A stretch of 64,000 nt of DNA, taken from assembly GCF_003390915.1 (NCBI RefSeq), contig NZ_QMEM01000007.1, positions 247,070-311,069 on the forward strand. Direction: 5' to 3'. A program made the translations under genes and the position numbers. Position 1 is the first letter of the stretch; the number at the start of each line of letters is the position of its first letter. The DNA comes from Lewinella sp. IMCC34183. Its GTDB lineage: Bacteria > Bacteroidota > Bacteroidia > Chitinophagales > Saprospiraceae. The notes below the pieces were generated by a model, which did not search any database, was not told where the DNA came from, and saw nothing but the letters and a program-made list of their open reading frames with translations. Of the stretch, positions 28,511-36,936 are shown one piece after another.

Positions 28511-30811
28511 TCACCGGCTGCTCTCGCGCGAAAGCGAATAGGGGTAAGCATCGGAAGTCGTGCCCCGCGTCCGGTTGGGCGCGGGGCCCATCTCAAACTC
28601 CAGGGTGCCGCCCTCCAGCAGGGCCGCGTGGCTGACCCAGTTCTTGTCGTAGGTCTTTCCGTTCCAGCGCACCGACTGCACGTAGCGGTTGGTATCGCTG
28701 TTGTCGGGGGCGGAAATGACCAGGGTTTTGCCGTTCGGCATCTCCAGGGTGATCTTCCGGAAGAGGGGCGCGCCCAGCACGTACTGGTCGGTGGCCGGCG
28801 CTACCGGGTAAAAGCCGAGGGCCGAGAATACGTACCAGGCCGACGTTTGCCCGTTGTCCTCGTCGCCCGCGTACCCGTCGGGGCCGGAGTGGTACATCCG
28901 GTTCATCGTTTCGCGTACCCAGTACTGCGTCTTCCAGGGTTCGCCGGCGTAGTTGTACAGGTAGATCATGTGCTGGATCGGCTGGTTACCGTGGGCGTAC
29001 TGCCCCATGTCGGCAATCTGCATCTCCCGGATCTCGTGGATCACGCCGCCGTAGTAGCTGTCGTCGAAGTCGGGCGGCAGGGAGAAGACGCTGTCCAGCT
29101 TGGCGGTGAAGGCTTCCTCGCCCCCCATCAGGTCGATCAGGCCCTGCACGTCGTGGAAGACCGACCAGCTGTAGTGCCAGCTGTTGCCCTCCGTGAAGGC
29201 ATCGCCCCACTTCAGCGGGTTGAAGGGTCCCATAAAGGTGCCATCCTCGTTCTTGCCGCGCATCAGCCCCGTTTCGGGGTCGAAGAGCTTGCGGTAGTTG
29301 AGGCTGCGCTGCCGGTACTTCTCGATCTCCGCGGCGGGCTTGCCCAGGGCCTTGCCCAGCTGGTAGATGGCGAAGTCGTCGTAGGCGTACTCCAGGGTCC
29401 GCGCGGCGCTCTCGTTGATGCCCACGTCGTAGGGTACGTAGCCCAGGTCGGTGTAGTATTCGGCTCCCGCCCGCCCAACGGCGGTCAGCGGGCCAGCGTT
29501 GTTGGCGCCGTGGATGAGGGCTTCGTAGAGGTTCTCGATGTCGTAGTCGTAGGCCTCCCCGCTTTTGAGGTAGGCCTCGGCCACCACGGAGGCGGAGTTG
29601 TTGCCCACCATCACGTTGCGCAGGCCCGGGCTGCCCCACTCCGGCAACCAGCCGCTCTCCGTGTACGCGTTGGAGAGCCCCTCCTGGATGTGGCCGTTCA
29701 GCTCGGGGTACATGAGGTTGAGGAAGGGGAAGAGCGCCCGGAAGGTGTCCCAGAAGCCGGTGTCGGTAAACATGTAACCCGGCAGTACTTCCCCGTTGTA
29801 GGGACTGTAGTGGACCACCTGCCCGTCGGCGTCGTACTCGTAGAACTTGCGGGGAAACAGCAGCGAGCGGTACAGGCAGCTGTAGAAGGTGGCTACCTGG
29901 TCCGGCGTGCCGCCCTCCACGGCGATCCGGCCTAGCTCACGGTTCCAGATCTCCCGCCCCTCGGCGCGCACGGTCGCGAAGTCGGCGGTCACCTCCTCCA
30001 GGTTCCGCTCGGCCTGCTCCGCGCTGATGAAGGAGGAGGCTACGCGGGCGTTCACCGTCTCCCCCTCCGCAGTGCGGAAACCGACGATCGCTCCGGCGTG
30101 GTCGGTTTCGGCCTCCAGGGCATCCGTAAGCACCGAATCGCGGAAGGTGCGCGTCAGGTCGAAGTCCCGGTCGAAAACGACCACGAAGTAGTTCTTGAAG
30201 TTGTCCGGCACGCCGCCGCTGTTGCGGGTGGTGTAGCCGATCACCTTACGCTCGCCGGGGATGATCTTCACGTAGGAGCCCCGGTCGAAGGCGTCGATGA
30301 CCACGAAGCTGCTGTCGCTCTCCGGGAAGGTGAAGCGGAAACGGGCCGCCCGGTCCGTCGGGGTGATCTCCGTGGTAATGTCGTGGTCGGCCAGGTACAC
30401 CCGGTAGTAGTTGGGCTGCACCGTCTCGGCCTTGTGACTGAACCAGCTCTGCCGCTCCTCCTCCGCGAAGCGCGGGGTGCCGGTGGCGGGCATAAGGGAG
30501 AACTGACCGTAGTCGTTCATCCAGGGCGATGGCTGGTGCGTCTGCTTGAAGCCCCGGATGCGGTAGGCGTCGTAGGTGTAGGCCCAGCCGTTGCCCATCT
30601 CGCCGGTCTGCGGCGTCCAGAAGTTCATGCCCCAGGGACGGGCAATGGCCGGGTACACGTTGCCGTTGCTTAGGCGGTACTCCGAATCGGTGCCCATCAG
30701 CGGGCTGGCGTAATCGACGGGTTCCGCGACCTGGTCTACCAAGTGGTGATCCTGTCCGAATACGGTCGCAGACAGGAAAATAAGGGCAATGAGGGGCAGA
30801 ACAGGACGCAT
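28511..30811 (-). CDS. GH92 exo-alpha-mannosidase (second copy)
   Basis: The 766-residue secreted enzyme has a signal peptide (LIALIFLSATVFGQ). GH92 marks are PVDYASPLMGTDSEYRLSNG, NVYPAIARPWGMNFW, FTDTGFWDTFRALFPFLNLM, GYAGDEDNGQTSAWYVFSAL (base Asp about 650/652) and MGQYAHGNQPIQHMIYLYNY. The general-acid position is again Gln (about Q610). It is the first gene of the minus-strand cluster and lies just downstream of a candidate LacI operator. It is clearly a different GH92 subgroup from the plus-strand copy, judged by the text around each motif. Confidence 0.92.
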   Translation of the reverse strand: MRPVLPLIALIFLSATVFGQDHHLVDQVAEPVDYASPLMGTDSEYRLSNGNVYPAIARPWGMNFWTPQTGEMGNGWAYTYDAYRIRGFKQTHQPSPWMNDYGQFSLMPATGTPRFAEEERQSWFSHKAETVQPNYYRVYLADHDITTEITPTDRAARFRFTFPESDSSFVVIDAFDRGSYVKIIPGERKVIGYTTRNSGGVPDNFKNYFVVVFDRDFDLTRTFRDSVLTDALEAETDHAGAIVGFRTAEGETVNARVASSFISAEQAERNLEEVTADFATVRAEGREIWNRELGRIAVEGGTPDQVATFYSCLYRSLLFPRKFYEYDADGQVVHYSPYNGEVLPGYMFTDTGFWDTFRALFPFLNLMYPELNGHIQEGLSNAYTESGWLPEWGSPGLRNVMVGNNSASVVAEAYLKSGEAYDYDIENLYEALIHGANNAGPLTAVGRAGAEYYTDLGYVPYDVGINESAARTLEYAYDDFAIYQLGKALGKPAAEIEKYRQRSLNYRKLFDPETGLMRGKNEDGTFMGPFNPLKWGDAFTEGNSWHYSWSVFHDVQGLIDLMGGEEAFTAKLDSVFSLPPDFDDSYYGGVIHEIREMQIADMGQYAHGNQPIQHMIYLYNYAGEPWKTQYWVRETMNRMYHSGPDGYAGDEDNGQTSAWYVFSALGFYPVAPATDQYVLGAPLFRKITLEMPNGKTLVISAPDNSDTNRYVQSVRWNGKTYDKNWVSHAALLEGGTLEFEMGPAPNRTRGTTSDAYPYSLSRESSR

Positions 30812-30815
30812 AGGC

Positions 30816-30849
30816 TAAATTGGGTAGGCGCCCAATTTAATCGATTTAG
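30816..30849 (-). promoter_or_regulatory. Hairpin plus candidate LacI operator upstream of GH92
   Basis: The 50-bp gap before the GH92 gene contains TTTAATCGATTTAG (30836-30849), centred on CG and sharing the half-site CGATTTAG with the palindrome before susC. Overlapping it is a perfect 9-bp inverted repeat, TAAATTGGG - 6 nt - CCCAATTTA (30816-30839), which ends 4 bp before the start codon. The hairpin could be the terminator of the preceding lipoprotein gene, a second regulator site, or a translation-control structure. Confidence 0.45.
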
Positions 30850-30861
30850 TCCGCTCCTGCC

Positions 30862-31278
30862 CTACTTTTCTTTTCGAAAGGTTTCGTAGAGAGTTATTTC
30901 CTCCGCTTCCCCGGCCGGAAAGTGGGCTCCACGCTGCTCCGCCGGCACGGTACGGCGCAGCAGTAGCACGTCCTCGCCCAACCATTCCATGGCGTAGGTC
31001 CAGGTTTCCTGCTCCAAATCCAGCCGGTGCGTCAGGCGCAGGGTGGTCCCGTCCACCGACCAGCTGCCGGTATAGTAGTTGTAGTAGAAGCCGTCCTCCC
31101 GTAGGCCCAGATGGGTAGTATTGTTCGTGTGGTCTTCCCACAGCACCGCTCCGTCGGGGCCGATCGCCCGCTCACCGATCTGTCGGTAGTAGCCGACCAG
31201 CTCGCCCGGCGAAAACCGCTCCTTGGTGCAGGACGATAGTCCCGCTAGCAGCAGCAAACTGATTATTCCTGTTCTCAT
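30862..31278 (-). CDS. Small hypothetical lipoprotein
   Basis: The 138-residue protein begins MRTGIISLLLLAGLSSCTKE with a lipobox ending at Cys 17. The mature part is a short beta-rich domain: GELVGYYRQIGERAIGPDGA, THLGLREDGFYYNYYTGSWS, TTLRLTHRLDLEQETWTYAM and a C-terminal ITLYETFRKEK. The pattern resembles the small lipocalin-like lipoproteins of Bacteroidota, but no family is certain. It lies 50 bp upstream of the GH92 gene on the same strand. Confidence 0.65.
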   Translation of the reverse strand: MRTGIISLLLLAGLSSCTKERFSPGELVGYYRQIGERAIGPDGAVLWEDHTNNTTHLGLREDGFYYNYYTGSWSVDGTTLRLTHRLDLEQETWTYAMEWLGEDVLLLRRTVPAEQRGAHFPAGEAEEITLYETFRKEK

Positions 31279-31361
31279 AATCCGTAAGACGGTACCGGGC
31301 ATCCCAGCCGTTGGTCTCTTCCCGAAGAAATCCGGCGGCGGGGCGCGGGTGCGGGGCAGCG

Positions 31362-31766
31362 CTAGCCCAGCCGCGCCTCCAGGTAGTAGAGCAGGGTAGC
31401 CAGCAGGGCGCTGCTCAGCAGGGCCAGGAGCAGCAGCCGGTAGGCCACGTCCCACCGCCCGAGCAGGGGCAGGGTGCCAGTGACCGCGTCGAACTCGTGA
31501 AGAAAGCTGAAGGTATCGTCCCGGGGGCGGGTATCGACGGCCACGCCCAGCTCCTCCAGCAGGGCGGCCGCGGGGGCGAAGTCGTCCGCCCGCACCTCCA
31601 CCTGCGCACCGCGGTTGCCGGTCAGGTAGGCCCCGGCCTGCAGCGCCTGCTCGAAGTGCACGCGGTAGGGGATGCCGGCCCGGTCGAGGCTCAACTTGAG
31701 CAGGGTAAGCGTTTGCAGATCGATAATTTCGGCGAGGTAGCGGTAGGCCAAGGGGGGCGGTAGCAT
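31362..31766 (-). CDS. DUF2007-like signal-transducing protein with C-terminal membrane helix
   Basis: The 134-residue protein reads YLAEIIDLQTLTLLKLSLDR, AGIPYRVHFEQALQAGAY, then VEVRADDFAPAAALLEELGV. This is the pattern of DUF2007 (putative prokaryotic signal transducer) with a ferredoxin-like fold. One membrane helix closes the protein (LLLLALLSSALLATLLYYLE). The chosen start is the ATG at the conserved N-terminus; the longer in-frame reading crosses the divergent gene's 5' region and is rejected. Confidence 0.6.
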   Translation of the reverse strand: MLPPPLAYRYLAEIIDLQTLTLLKLSLDRAGIPYRVHFEQALQAGAYLTGNRGAQVEVRADDFAPAAALLEELGVAVDTRPRDDTFSFLHEFDAVTGTLPLLGRWDVAYRLLLLALLSSALLATLLYYLEARLG

Positions 31767-31892
31767 TGCCCCCTGTAAACGGATTTTTGGCTCCGCGGGT
31801 CGAATGCCCGGATCTTTTGCCCCTACTCCACCCCCGCCGCACCCGCGCGCCGCCGCGCTAAACATCGGCTCCGCCGCTCCGTTCAAGCCGGC

Positions 31893-32882
31893 ATGAAAAC
31901 CCTGCGCAGCATCCTGCTCTACTTCGTCATCGCCGTAGCTACGGTGGTGGTCGTACTCAGCCTGCTGTCGCTGGTCTACGACGTTTCGTACTGGTATACC
32001 AAGGTGCTCGATTTCCCCCGCACCCAGTACCTCATCGTGGCCGTGGCCTGCCTGCTCCTGCTGGTGCCCCTGATGCGGCGGTGGAACGCAGCGGCCACTG
32101 CCCTGATGCTGGGCCTGACGGCCACCGTGCTCATCCAGGGCTGGGACGTGGCGCCCTACCTCATCGGCCCGCGGGAGGTACCCGACGCCGAGGCCGGCGG
32201 GGACAACGCCGTCAGCATCATGCTGGCCAACGTACTGATCACCAACCGGCAGTCGGACGCCTTCCTGAACATCGTGAGCAACACCGCCCCCGACCTGCTG
32301 CTCGTGATGGAGAACGACCGCTGGTGGGAAGAGCAACTAACCGTTCTCGACCGCACCTACCCCCACTCGGTCAAGTACCCGGCCGGCAACGGTTACGGCA
32401 TGACGCTCTTCTCGCGGCTGCCGCTGGCGGACAATGAAACCTTGTTCTTCAACCAGGACAGCGTGCCCTCCTTCCACGTCCGGGTGACGCTCCCCTCCGG
32501 CGCCGCCTTCACCTTCCACGCGATGCACCCGGTGGCCCCGGTGCCCAGCAAGGAATACCCCGACAACAAGGGCGAGAAAGAGGTGGCCTTCGGTAAGCTT
32601 GCCGACCTGCTCGCCCGGGACTCCCTGCCCGTCATCGTGGCCGGCGACTTCAACGACGTCTCCTGGTCGCATACGTCGCGCCTGTTCCAGGACGCGGGCA
32701 ACCTGAGCAACGTCCGCCTCGGGCGGGGCCTGTACAACTCCTTCGACGCCACCTCGTGGTACATGCGCTGGCCCCTGGACCACTACTTCGTCAGCGGGCA
32801 GTGGGGCGTCGCCCGACTCGAGCGGCTGCCGGCCTTCGGCTCGGATCACTTTCCGATGTACGCCGAGTTCGTGCTGCGCTGA
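31893..32882 (+). CDS. Membrane-anchored endonuclease/exonuclease/phosphatase-family protein
   Basis: The 329-residue protein has three N-terminal membrane helices (residues ~5-30, 45-62, 66-85) followed by an EEP-fold domain. Metal and catalytic motifs are LLLVMEND (Glu), FTFHAMHPVAP (His), VIVAGDFNDVSWS (Asp/Asn), DHYFVSG and FGSDHFPMYAEF (Asp/His pair). EEP proteins cleave phosphodiesters in nucleic acids, phosphoinositides or sphingolipids; this three-helix type is common in Bacteroidota and its substrate is unknown. It stands alone, divergent from the DUF2007-like gene. Confidence 0.85.
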   Translation: MKTLRSILLYFVIAVATVVVVLSLLSLVYDVSYWYTKVLDFPRTQYLIVAVACLLLLVPLMRRWNAAATALMLGLTATVLIQGWDVAPYLIGPREVPDAEAGGDNAVSIMLANVLITNRQSDAFLNIVSNTAPDLLLVMENDRWWEEQLTVLDRTYPHSVKYPAGNGYGMTLFSRLPLADNETLFFNQDSVPSFHVRVTLPSGAAFTFHAMHPVAPVPSKEYPDNKGEKEVAFGKLADLLARDSLPVIVAGDFNDVSWSHTSRLFQDAGNLSNVRLGRGLYNSFDATSWYMRWPLDHYFVSGQWGVARLERLPAFGSDHFPMYAEFVLR

Positions 32883-33079
32883 GCGCCTTCTCCCGTTTTT
32901 GCTGGTGCGGGTACCGGGCAATCCGGTCCTTCGCCGGGCATTCGGGGATATAGATGTAGGAACGAACATTCCGGCAGCAACCGTCTTGTAGATGGGATGG
33001 CCTTCCACGAGCATCGTAGCCGCGGATACACCCTACAGTGCCGTCATTGGGTGCCGGCGGGGAATTTTCACAATCACAT

Positions 33080-35578
33080 ATGCAGCAGGGGCGCGACAGG
33101 GTAACCGACGATTTCGAGACCGTCTTTATGGGGGCTCCCGATCTTTACCTGTTGCTCAGGCCCGACCGCCCCCGCTACACCATCGTCCGCGCCAACCGGG
33201 CCTACGCGGCCTCGACCCGTTCGGACCCCGGCGCCCTCCCCGGAATGGGCCTCTTCGAAGCTTTCCCCTTCGACGCAGGCAACAGCGGTGCGGCGGGAAA
33301 CCGGCAGCTGCGGCAGTCGCTGGATCACCTGCTGCGGGAGCGGGAATCCCATGTTATGCCCCTGCAGAAGTACGACCTCCCGAGCCCCACGGCGGAGGGC
33401 GAGGTACTGGAGGAGCACTACTGGAGGGCCCTGAATACCCCGCTCTTCGACGAGCGGGGTACGCTCACCTACATCCTTCACCGCGTGGAAGACATCACCG
33501 AGCAGGTGGTGATGGAGCGGGATCGCAATCGCTTCGCCGACGTCACTTCCGATATCCTGGCCAAGGTGAGCTTCGACGGCTACTTCCGGGAGGTCAACTC
33601 CAGCTTTGAGGAGACCCTGGGCTGGACGCCCGGGCAGATTCACGGCCGGCCGTGGATCGACTTGGTCCACCCCGCCGACGTGGAGATTACCCTGAAGGTA
33701 CTCGCCCGGGTGAAGGACGGGCAAGGCTGCGGACACTTCGAGAACCGTTACCGCTGCCGGGACGGCAACTACCGCTGGCTGAGCTGGAATACGCAGCCCT
33801 TCCCGGAAGAACGAATGATCTACTGCGCCATCAGCGACGTGACCGCCTCGCGTCACCTGCGGGACATCGCCGAGGGCCAGAAACAGGCCCTGGAAATGTC
33901 GGTGCACGGCGCGCCCCTGCCCGTCATCCTGGAGCGCCTGGCGCTGACCATCGAGGAGAACACCGGCACCGGCGTACGCTCCTCCATCCTGCTGCTCAGC
34001 GACGACGGGCAGCACCTCCTCACCGGTGCGGCGCCAAGCTTGCCGGAGGCCTACAATTCGGCCATCCACGGGATGCGGACCGGCATCGGCGAGGGATCCT
34101 GCGGGACCGTAGCCGCCACCGGGCGCATGTATATGGCCAGCGACATCGCCAGCGATCCGCACTGGGTCGATTACCGGGCCCTCGCCCTGCACCACGGCCT
34201 GCTGGCGTGCTGGTCCACGCCCGTACTGTCGAGTACCGGCGAGGTCTTCGGCACCTTCGCCCTCTACTACGACCGCCCCAAACAGCCCTCCGCCGAAGAG
34301 ATGCAGCTGGTGGAGATCATCTCGCGGACGGCGGGCATCGTGATTGAGCGCGAACGCAACCTCGCCGCTAAGCGATACTTCGAAGCCGACCTGATCCAGG
34401 CTCGCAACGCGGCCGAGGCCGCCAGCGTCGCCAAATCGGAATTCCTGGCCAATATGAGCCACGAGATCCGCACGCCGATGAACGTCATCATCGGGATCGC
34501 CAACATCCTGCGGGACCACGAAGACCTCACCGCCCCGCAGAACGAATTGATGAGTACCCTGCAGCATTCCGCGGGCTCCCTCATGGAACTCATCAACAAC
34601 CTGCTGGACATTTCCAAAATCGAGGCGCACAGCCTGCAGCTGGAGCGCGTAGCCTTCAACCTGGCCGAACTCGTCAGCGACATCGCCGGTATGATGGGCA
34701 TCCGCGCCCGCCAGAAGGGGCTCACCTTCGTGGCCTCCGGCCACCAAACCTGCCACGACGTGTTCCTCGGCGATCCCTCCCGAATACGGCAAATTATCCT
34801 CAACCTGTGCAGCAACGCCCTCAAATTTACCGACGCGGGGGAGGTGACCCTCACGCTGCTCTGCCGGCTCGAAGCCGGGGCCGACGTCGCCTTCGTAACC
34901 ATCGCCGTCACCGACACCGGTATTGGCATCGAGGAAGAAAAGCTCACCTCGATCTTTCAGAAATTCACCCAGGCCGATAGCAGCATCAACCGGAAGTTCG
35001 GCGGCACCGGCCTCGGCCTGTCCATCACCAAACAGCTGGTAGAGGAAATGGGCGGCAGCATCCGCGTGAAGAGCAAGCCGGGCACCGGCTCCACCTTCAC
35101 GATCGAACTGCCGATCTCCGTCGACCCCGACCAGGTACCCTCACCCCTCCCGGGGGCGGACACCGCGGCGCCCGACCCTACGGATGCATCCACCGACCGT
35201 ATCCTTCTCGTCGAGGACTTCGAACCCAACGCCATCATCGCCGGCCACTACCTGAAGACGTTCGGGTACCCCTACGAAGTGGCCACCAATGGCCTGGAGG
35301 CCGTACGGATGGTGAAGGCGACGCCCTACGCGGCCGTCCTCATGGATGTACAGATGCCAGTCCTGGATGGCCTGGCGGCCACCCGCCGCATCCGCGAATA
35401 CGAACGCGCCACCGGCCGCCGCCGCACGCCGATCATTGCCATGACCGCCCACGCCATGACCGGCGACCGCGAGCGTTGCCTTGCCGCCGACATGGACGAC
35501 TACCTGCCCAAGCCCTTCAACGCTCCGGAGCTGGAGGAGACCCTGCGGGAACTGATCGGGGGCGCCGGGGAGGCCTAG
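33080..35578 (+). CDS. Hybrid histidine kinase: PAS-PAS-GAF-HisKA-HATPase-REC
   Basis: The 832-residue protein has no membrane helix, so it is a cytoplasmic sensor. Order: a PAS-like region (~10-140), a PAS/PAC fold (~150-260, LAKVSFDGYFREVNSSFEET), GAF (~275-425), HisKA with the phospho-acceptor His in FLANMSHEIRTPMN (about H461), HATPase_c with NLCSNALKF, DTGIGI and GGTGLGLSIT, and a REC domain (~705-825) with acidic pair in LLVEDFEP, phospho-Asp in VLMDVQMP (about D756) and Lys in YLPKPF. An in-frame GTG 14 codons upstream is possible. No partner regulator is adjacent. Confidence 0.92.
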   Translation: MQQGRDRVTDDFETVFMGAPDLYLLLRPDRPRYTIVRANRAYAASTRSDPGALPGMGLFEAFPFDAGNSGAAGNRQLRQSLDHLLRERESHVMPLQKYDLPSPTAEGEVLEEHYWRALNTPLFDERGTLTYILHRVEDITEQVVMERDRNRFADVTSDILAKVSFDGYFREVNSSFEETLGWTPGQIHGRPWIDLVHPADVEITLKVLARVKDGQGCGHFENRYRCRDGNYRWLSWNTQPFPEERMIYCAISDVTASRHLRDIAEGQKQALEMSVHGAPLPVILERLALTIEENTGTGVRSSILLLSDDGQHLLTGAAPSLPEAYNSAIHGMRTGIGEGSCGTVAATGRMYMASDIASDPHWVDYRALALHHGLLACWSTPVLSSTGEVFGTFALYYDRPKQPSAEEMQLVEIISRTAGIVIERERNLAAKRYFEADLIQARNAAEAASVAKSEFLANMSHEIRTPMNVIIGIANILRDHEDLTAPQNELMSTLQHSAGSLMELINNLLDISKIEAHSLQLERVAFNLAELVSDIAGMMGIRARQKGLTFVASGHQTCHDVFLGDPSRIRQIILNLCSNALKFTDAGEVTLTLLCRLEAGADVAFVTIAVTDTGIGIEEEKLTSIFQKFTQADSSINRKFGGTGLGLSITKQLVEEMGGSIRVKSKPGTGSTFTIELPISVDPDQVPSPLPGADTAAPDPTDASTDRILLVEDFEPNAIIAGHYLKTFGYPYEVATNGLEAVRMVKATPYAAVLMDVQMPVLDGLAATRRIREYERATGRRRTPIIAMTAHAMTGDRERCLAADMDDYLPKPFNAPELEETLRELIGGAGEA

Positions 35579-35584
35579 GCCGGA

Positions 35585-36130
35585 TCAGGAATCGACGGGC
35601 AGGTTCTCGTCGTCGTTGCCGTCGTCTTCTTCGTCCTGATCCGGCTTGTCTTTCTTGACGATCACCGAGAAACCGCCGTCGGACTCCAGGATGATCAAAT
35701 CTATCTCGCTGAGGTTGCGGTGGCCGTGGGAGCGGGCGACGGCCTCCAGCTCCCGCCGGGTCAGTCGCGCGTCGCGGATGGCCTGCGGCAGGATCTCGCC
35801 GTCGCGGACCAGCAGGACCGGCTCCGAGCGGACCAGCTTTGCGAAGCGTTTCGACCGTACCGAAAAGTAGGCCAGCACGAACTGCCAGAAACAGAGCAGG
35901 CTAATGGCCACGATCCCTTCCAGGAGGGCTACCCCCTCAGATAGCAGCATCGAGGCGAACACCGAGCCGAAGGCAACCGATACCGCCAGATCGAAGGCAT
36001 TGAGCTTGGAGAGGGTGCGGTTGCCCGAGATGCGTAACGCGAAGACCATGAACGCGTAGCCGAAGGATCCTACGATAACGGTCCGCAGGAGCCCGGCCCA
36101 GTCCTGGTAAAACATGTTCCAGACTTCCAT
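35585..36130 (-). CDS. DUF421 / YetF-like membrane protein
   Basis: The 181-residue protein has three membrane helices (LLRTVIVGSFGYAFMVFALR, AFDLAVSVAFGSVFASMLL, ALLEGIVAISLLCFWQFVLA). The cytoplasmic DUF421 domain follows with SKRFAKLVRSEPVLLVRDGE, RLTRRELEAVARSHGHRNLS and IDLIILESDGGFSVI. The C-terminus is an unusually acidic tail (QDEEDDGNDDENL). Function of YetF-like proteins is not established beyond a membrane location. Convergent with the histidine-kinase gene, 6 bp apart. Confidence 0.85.
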   Translation of the reverse strand: MEVWNMFYQDWAGLLRTVIVGSFGYAFMVFALRISGNRTLSKLNAFDLAVSVAFGSVFASMLLSEGVALLEGIVAISLLCFWQFVLAYFSVRSKRFAKLVRSEPVLLVRDGEILPQAIRDARLTRRELEAVARSHGHRNLSEIDLIILESDGGFSVIVKKDKPDQDEEDDGNDDENLPVDS

Positions 36131-36251
36131 AAGGCAGGCATTTGGTTGGTGGCGTAACGCGGCGTGGGAGGGCGTGTTCCGCCTGTTTCGGGGGATCAAG
36201 CCCACATTTCGGGCGTGTACGTGGATACGGGCGGCCGCACGGCCGATCGCG

Positions 36252-36839
36252 TCAGCCGTAGGCCTCGGCCAGGCGGTCGAGTGGCCGGCGCAGGAGCAGC
36301 TCCATCGTCAGGAAGTGAGCGATAAACACCACGGCGCAAAGTCCGCCGTAGATTCTGGCATAGGAATGCTCGTTCAGGTGGCTGAGCGTATAGGTTGGCA
36401 CCGCCACCAGGAAGGCCAGGAAAAAGACCGTAAAGACGGTATACAGCAGGCTGTGGTTGGCGGAAAAGTGCCCTCGCCAGATAGTAAAACTCCTGAAGAG
36501 GGTCTCCTGCCCCAGTTCTTCCCGCAGCTGCTTCTCGTAATCGGCCGTGATGATCATGTAGTAATTGACCAGCGAGAGCTTCAGCATATCGCGGAAGGAA
36601 ATGATGGCCACCAGGGACAGCAGCACGATGGATAGCAGCAGGCACATTTCGGGCGTGATGGAGAGGCTTTCCTCCGCCTCATTGGCCGTCAGGTAACTGA
36701 TGAACGCGGTGAGGACGGGTACCGCCACTCCGAGTAGTTTGAAGTCTGCGAAGGAGCTATCCGCCAGCGCGTCGATCCGGGCGTGGAGCCGAACGTATTC
36801 CGCGTAGACGATTTCCACCGATTTTTCCTCCGTAAGCAT
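36252..36839 (-). CDS. Hypothetical four-helix membrane protein
   Basis: The 195-residue protein starts with a soluble helix (EKSVEIVYAEYVRLHARIDA). Predicted membrane spans are near residues 36-52 (LGVAVPVLTAFISYLT), 66-82 (CLLLSIVLLSLVAIISF), 132-150 (LLYTVFTVFFLAFLVAVPTY) and 163-180 (IYGGLCAVVFIAHFLTMEL). Spans 2 and 3 are linked by a charged cytoplasmic segment. I do not recognise a family. Same strand as the acyltransferase gene, about 100 bp downstream of it. Confidence 0.65.
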   Translation of the reverse strand: MLTEEKSVEIVYAEYVRLHARIDALADSSFADFKLLGVAVPVLTAFISYLTANEAEESLSITPEMCLLLSIVLLSLVAIISFRDMLKLSLVNYYMIITADYEKQLREELGQETLFRSFTIWRGHFSANHSLLYTVFTVFFLAFLVAVPTYTLSHLNEHSYARIYGGLCAVVFIAHFLTMELLLRRPLDRLAEAYG

Positions 36840-36936
36840 GGGCGAGCCGTCCTGATCAGGTTGACGTTGGGCAACCTGAATATAGGCCCCCCGGGCCGCG
36901 CGGCGCGCAGGAAATCACCCGAATCCTGCCGGGTGG

